In this document: positions 63,651-64,000 of the stretch, in pieces
How the letters are laid out: each line of letters begins with the position of its first letter
Numbering within the stretch: the stretch's first letter is position 1
IMG/VR virus record: IMGVR_UViG_3300042520_001624
Coordinates: 1 to 64,000 of that record
DNA length: 64,000 bases
Reading direction: 5' to 3' (one strand)
From: a virus
Program-made: the position numbers and the translations under genes
The notes under the pieces: model-generated
Database searches by the model: none
The model's input: the letters and a program-made list of their open reading frames with translations, nothing else
Told to the model about the DNA's origin: nothing

Positions 63651-64000
63651 GAGGATTCTACGTCGTCTGGATCGAGGGTCGGGGGGAGTCTCACAAAGCC
63701 AGCACGGACTCCGTACAGCTTTAGCTTCATGGACAGGGCTTCGCCTTTTCTCCAGGCGTCTCCGTCCAGAACAACTGCAACAGGTCTGCGTGCTTCTCGG
63801 AGGATCTGAACTTGCGCCTCCGACCAAGTCCCGAGAGTAGCTACTGCATTGGGCCAGACGTACGCTACGTCCAGAGTGCCTTCGACAACGAGGAGGGGTT
63901 CCTCGGTCTGTATGTACACTTGCTTCTGGTTGTAGAGAATCTCACCGCGGAACATACCGCGTTTGTACATGTAGGTCAGGTTGCTCTTGCCGAGGGTCCT
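63614..64000 (-). CDS. DNA primase, C-terminal TOPRIM part (runs off the window)
   Basis: The frame is open to the window edge. The visible 129 residues contain the TOPRIM motifs LLVVEGTLDVAYVW (EGxxD) and VAVVLDGDAWRKGEAL (DxD), with GTWSEAQVQILREA between, as in DnaG-type primases. The catalytic N-terminal zinc domain would lie beyond the right edge. Its end overlaps A1. Confidence 0.8.
   Translation of the reverse strand, partial: RTLGKSNLTYMYKRGMFRGEILYNQKQVYIQTEEPLLVVEGTLDVAYVWPNAVATLGTWSEAQVQILREARRPVAVVLDGDAWRKGEALSMKLKLYGVRAGFVRLPPTLDPDDVESSWLQTEIQKCLA

Noticed and set aside
1-64000. CRISPR arrays, insertion sequences, integrase or attachment sites
   Set aside because: No regularly spaced direct repeats, no transposase or integrase motifs and no att-like duplications at the tRNA were seen.

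Overview
The window is part of a large tailed bacteriophage genome (Caudoviricetes) with a contractile tail, so a myovirus. The evidence is terminase, portal, scaffold, major capsid, tail sheath, tail tube, a G/GT frameshift pair, tape measure, LysM hub, spike, gp25-like wedge, J-like wedge and fibre genes, followed by lysis genes and then a replication/recombination module. No bacterial housekeeping genes or rRNA are present. The host cannot be read from the sequence; a lipoprotein and peptidoglycan-binding lysis genes fit a Gram-negative host, but this is inference.

Layout. 1-481: no supported gene. 482-3021 (+): metallophosphoesterase, a proteasome/HslV-like Ntn hydrolase, a fibre-like protein and a KTSC-domain protein. 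3010-7040 (-): LexA-type helix-turn-helix protein, probable small terminase, and large terminase with an intein inside its Walker A motif. 7112-12878 (+): portal, small proteins and a Dam-type methylase, with a RuvC-like resolvase on the other strand overlapping the portal gene. 12923-18238 (+): a run of at least eight genes sharing a basic N-terminal tag (RAGLKKV...VRGKRG...RR.YWVK) joined to different bodies, one of them a zincin metallopeptidase of polyvalent-protein type; a ninth copy lies at 22847. 18268-44058 (+): head, connector, tail, baseplate and a mosaic fibre locus with GC-rich imported segments and a visible recombination scar. 44103-47648 (+): holin candidates, small membrane proteins, lipoprotein, HEWVH metallopeptidase and endolysin, interrupted by an antisense HNH endonuclease. 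47635-64000 (-): methylase, DNA-binding proteins, ParB-like protein, SbcC/SbcD pair, tRNA, single-stranded DNA-binding protein, UvsY-like protein, UDG-PolA fusion polymerase, HIRAN protein and the end of a primase.

The most unusual content is in the apparently empty gaps of the minus-strand replication module. These gaps are filled by tandem arrays of very small genes (about 39-80 codons), 23 members in six places. Nearly all end in a G[FVL]RL[CS]-type motif (several as FRL or IRL) and most carry an upstream tryptophan motif such as SWDD, SWND or SWEE. Neighbouring genes overlap by 8-34 nt, and the start codon of each downstream gene usually lies inside the codons for the conserved Leu-Cys (CTRTGY contains RTG) or Tyr-Ala (TATGC contains ATG) of the gene before it. 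Most members are too short or lack the ATG needed for default gene calling. The motif pair resembles the C-terminal end of formylglycine-generating-enzyme/C-type-lectin-like folds, but that link is inference.

How the genes work together: structural genes run in conventional head-to-tail order on the plus strand and lysis follows the fibres. The replication genes run back toward the centre on the minus strand, probably as a long polycistronic unit in which the small-gene arrays separate the core replication genes. The tagged proteins between portal and scaffold are in the position expected for virion-internal or co-ejected proteins.
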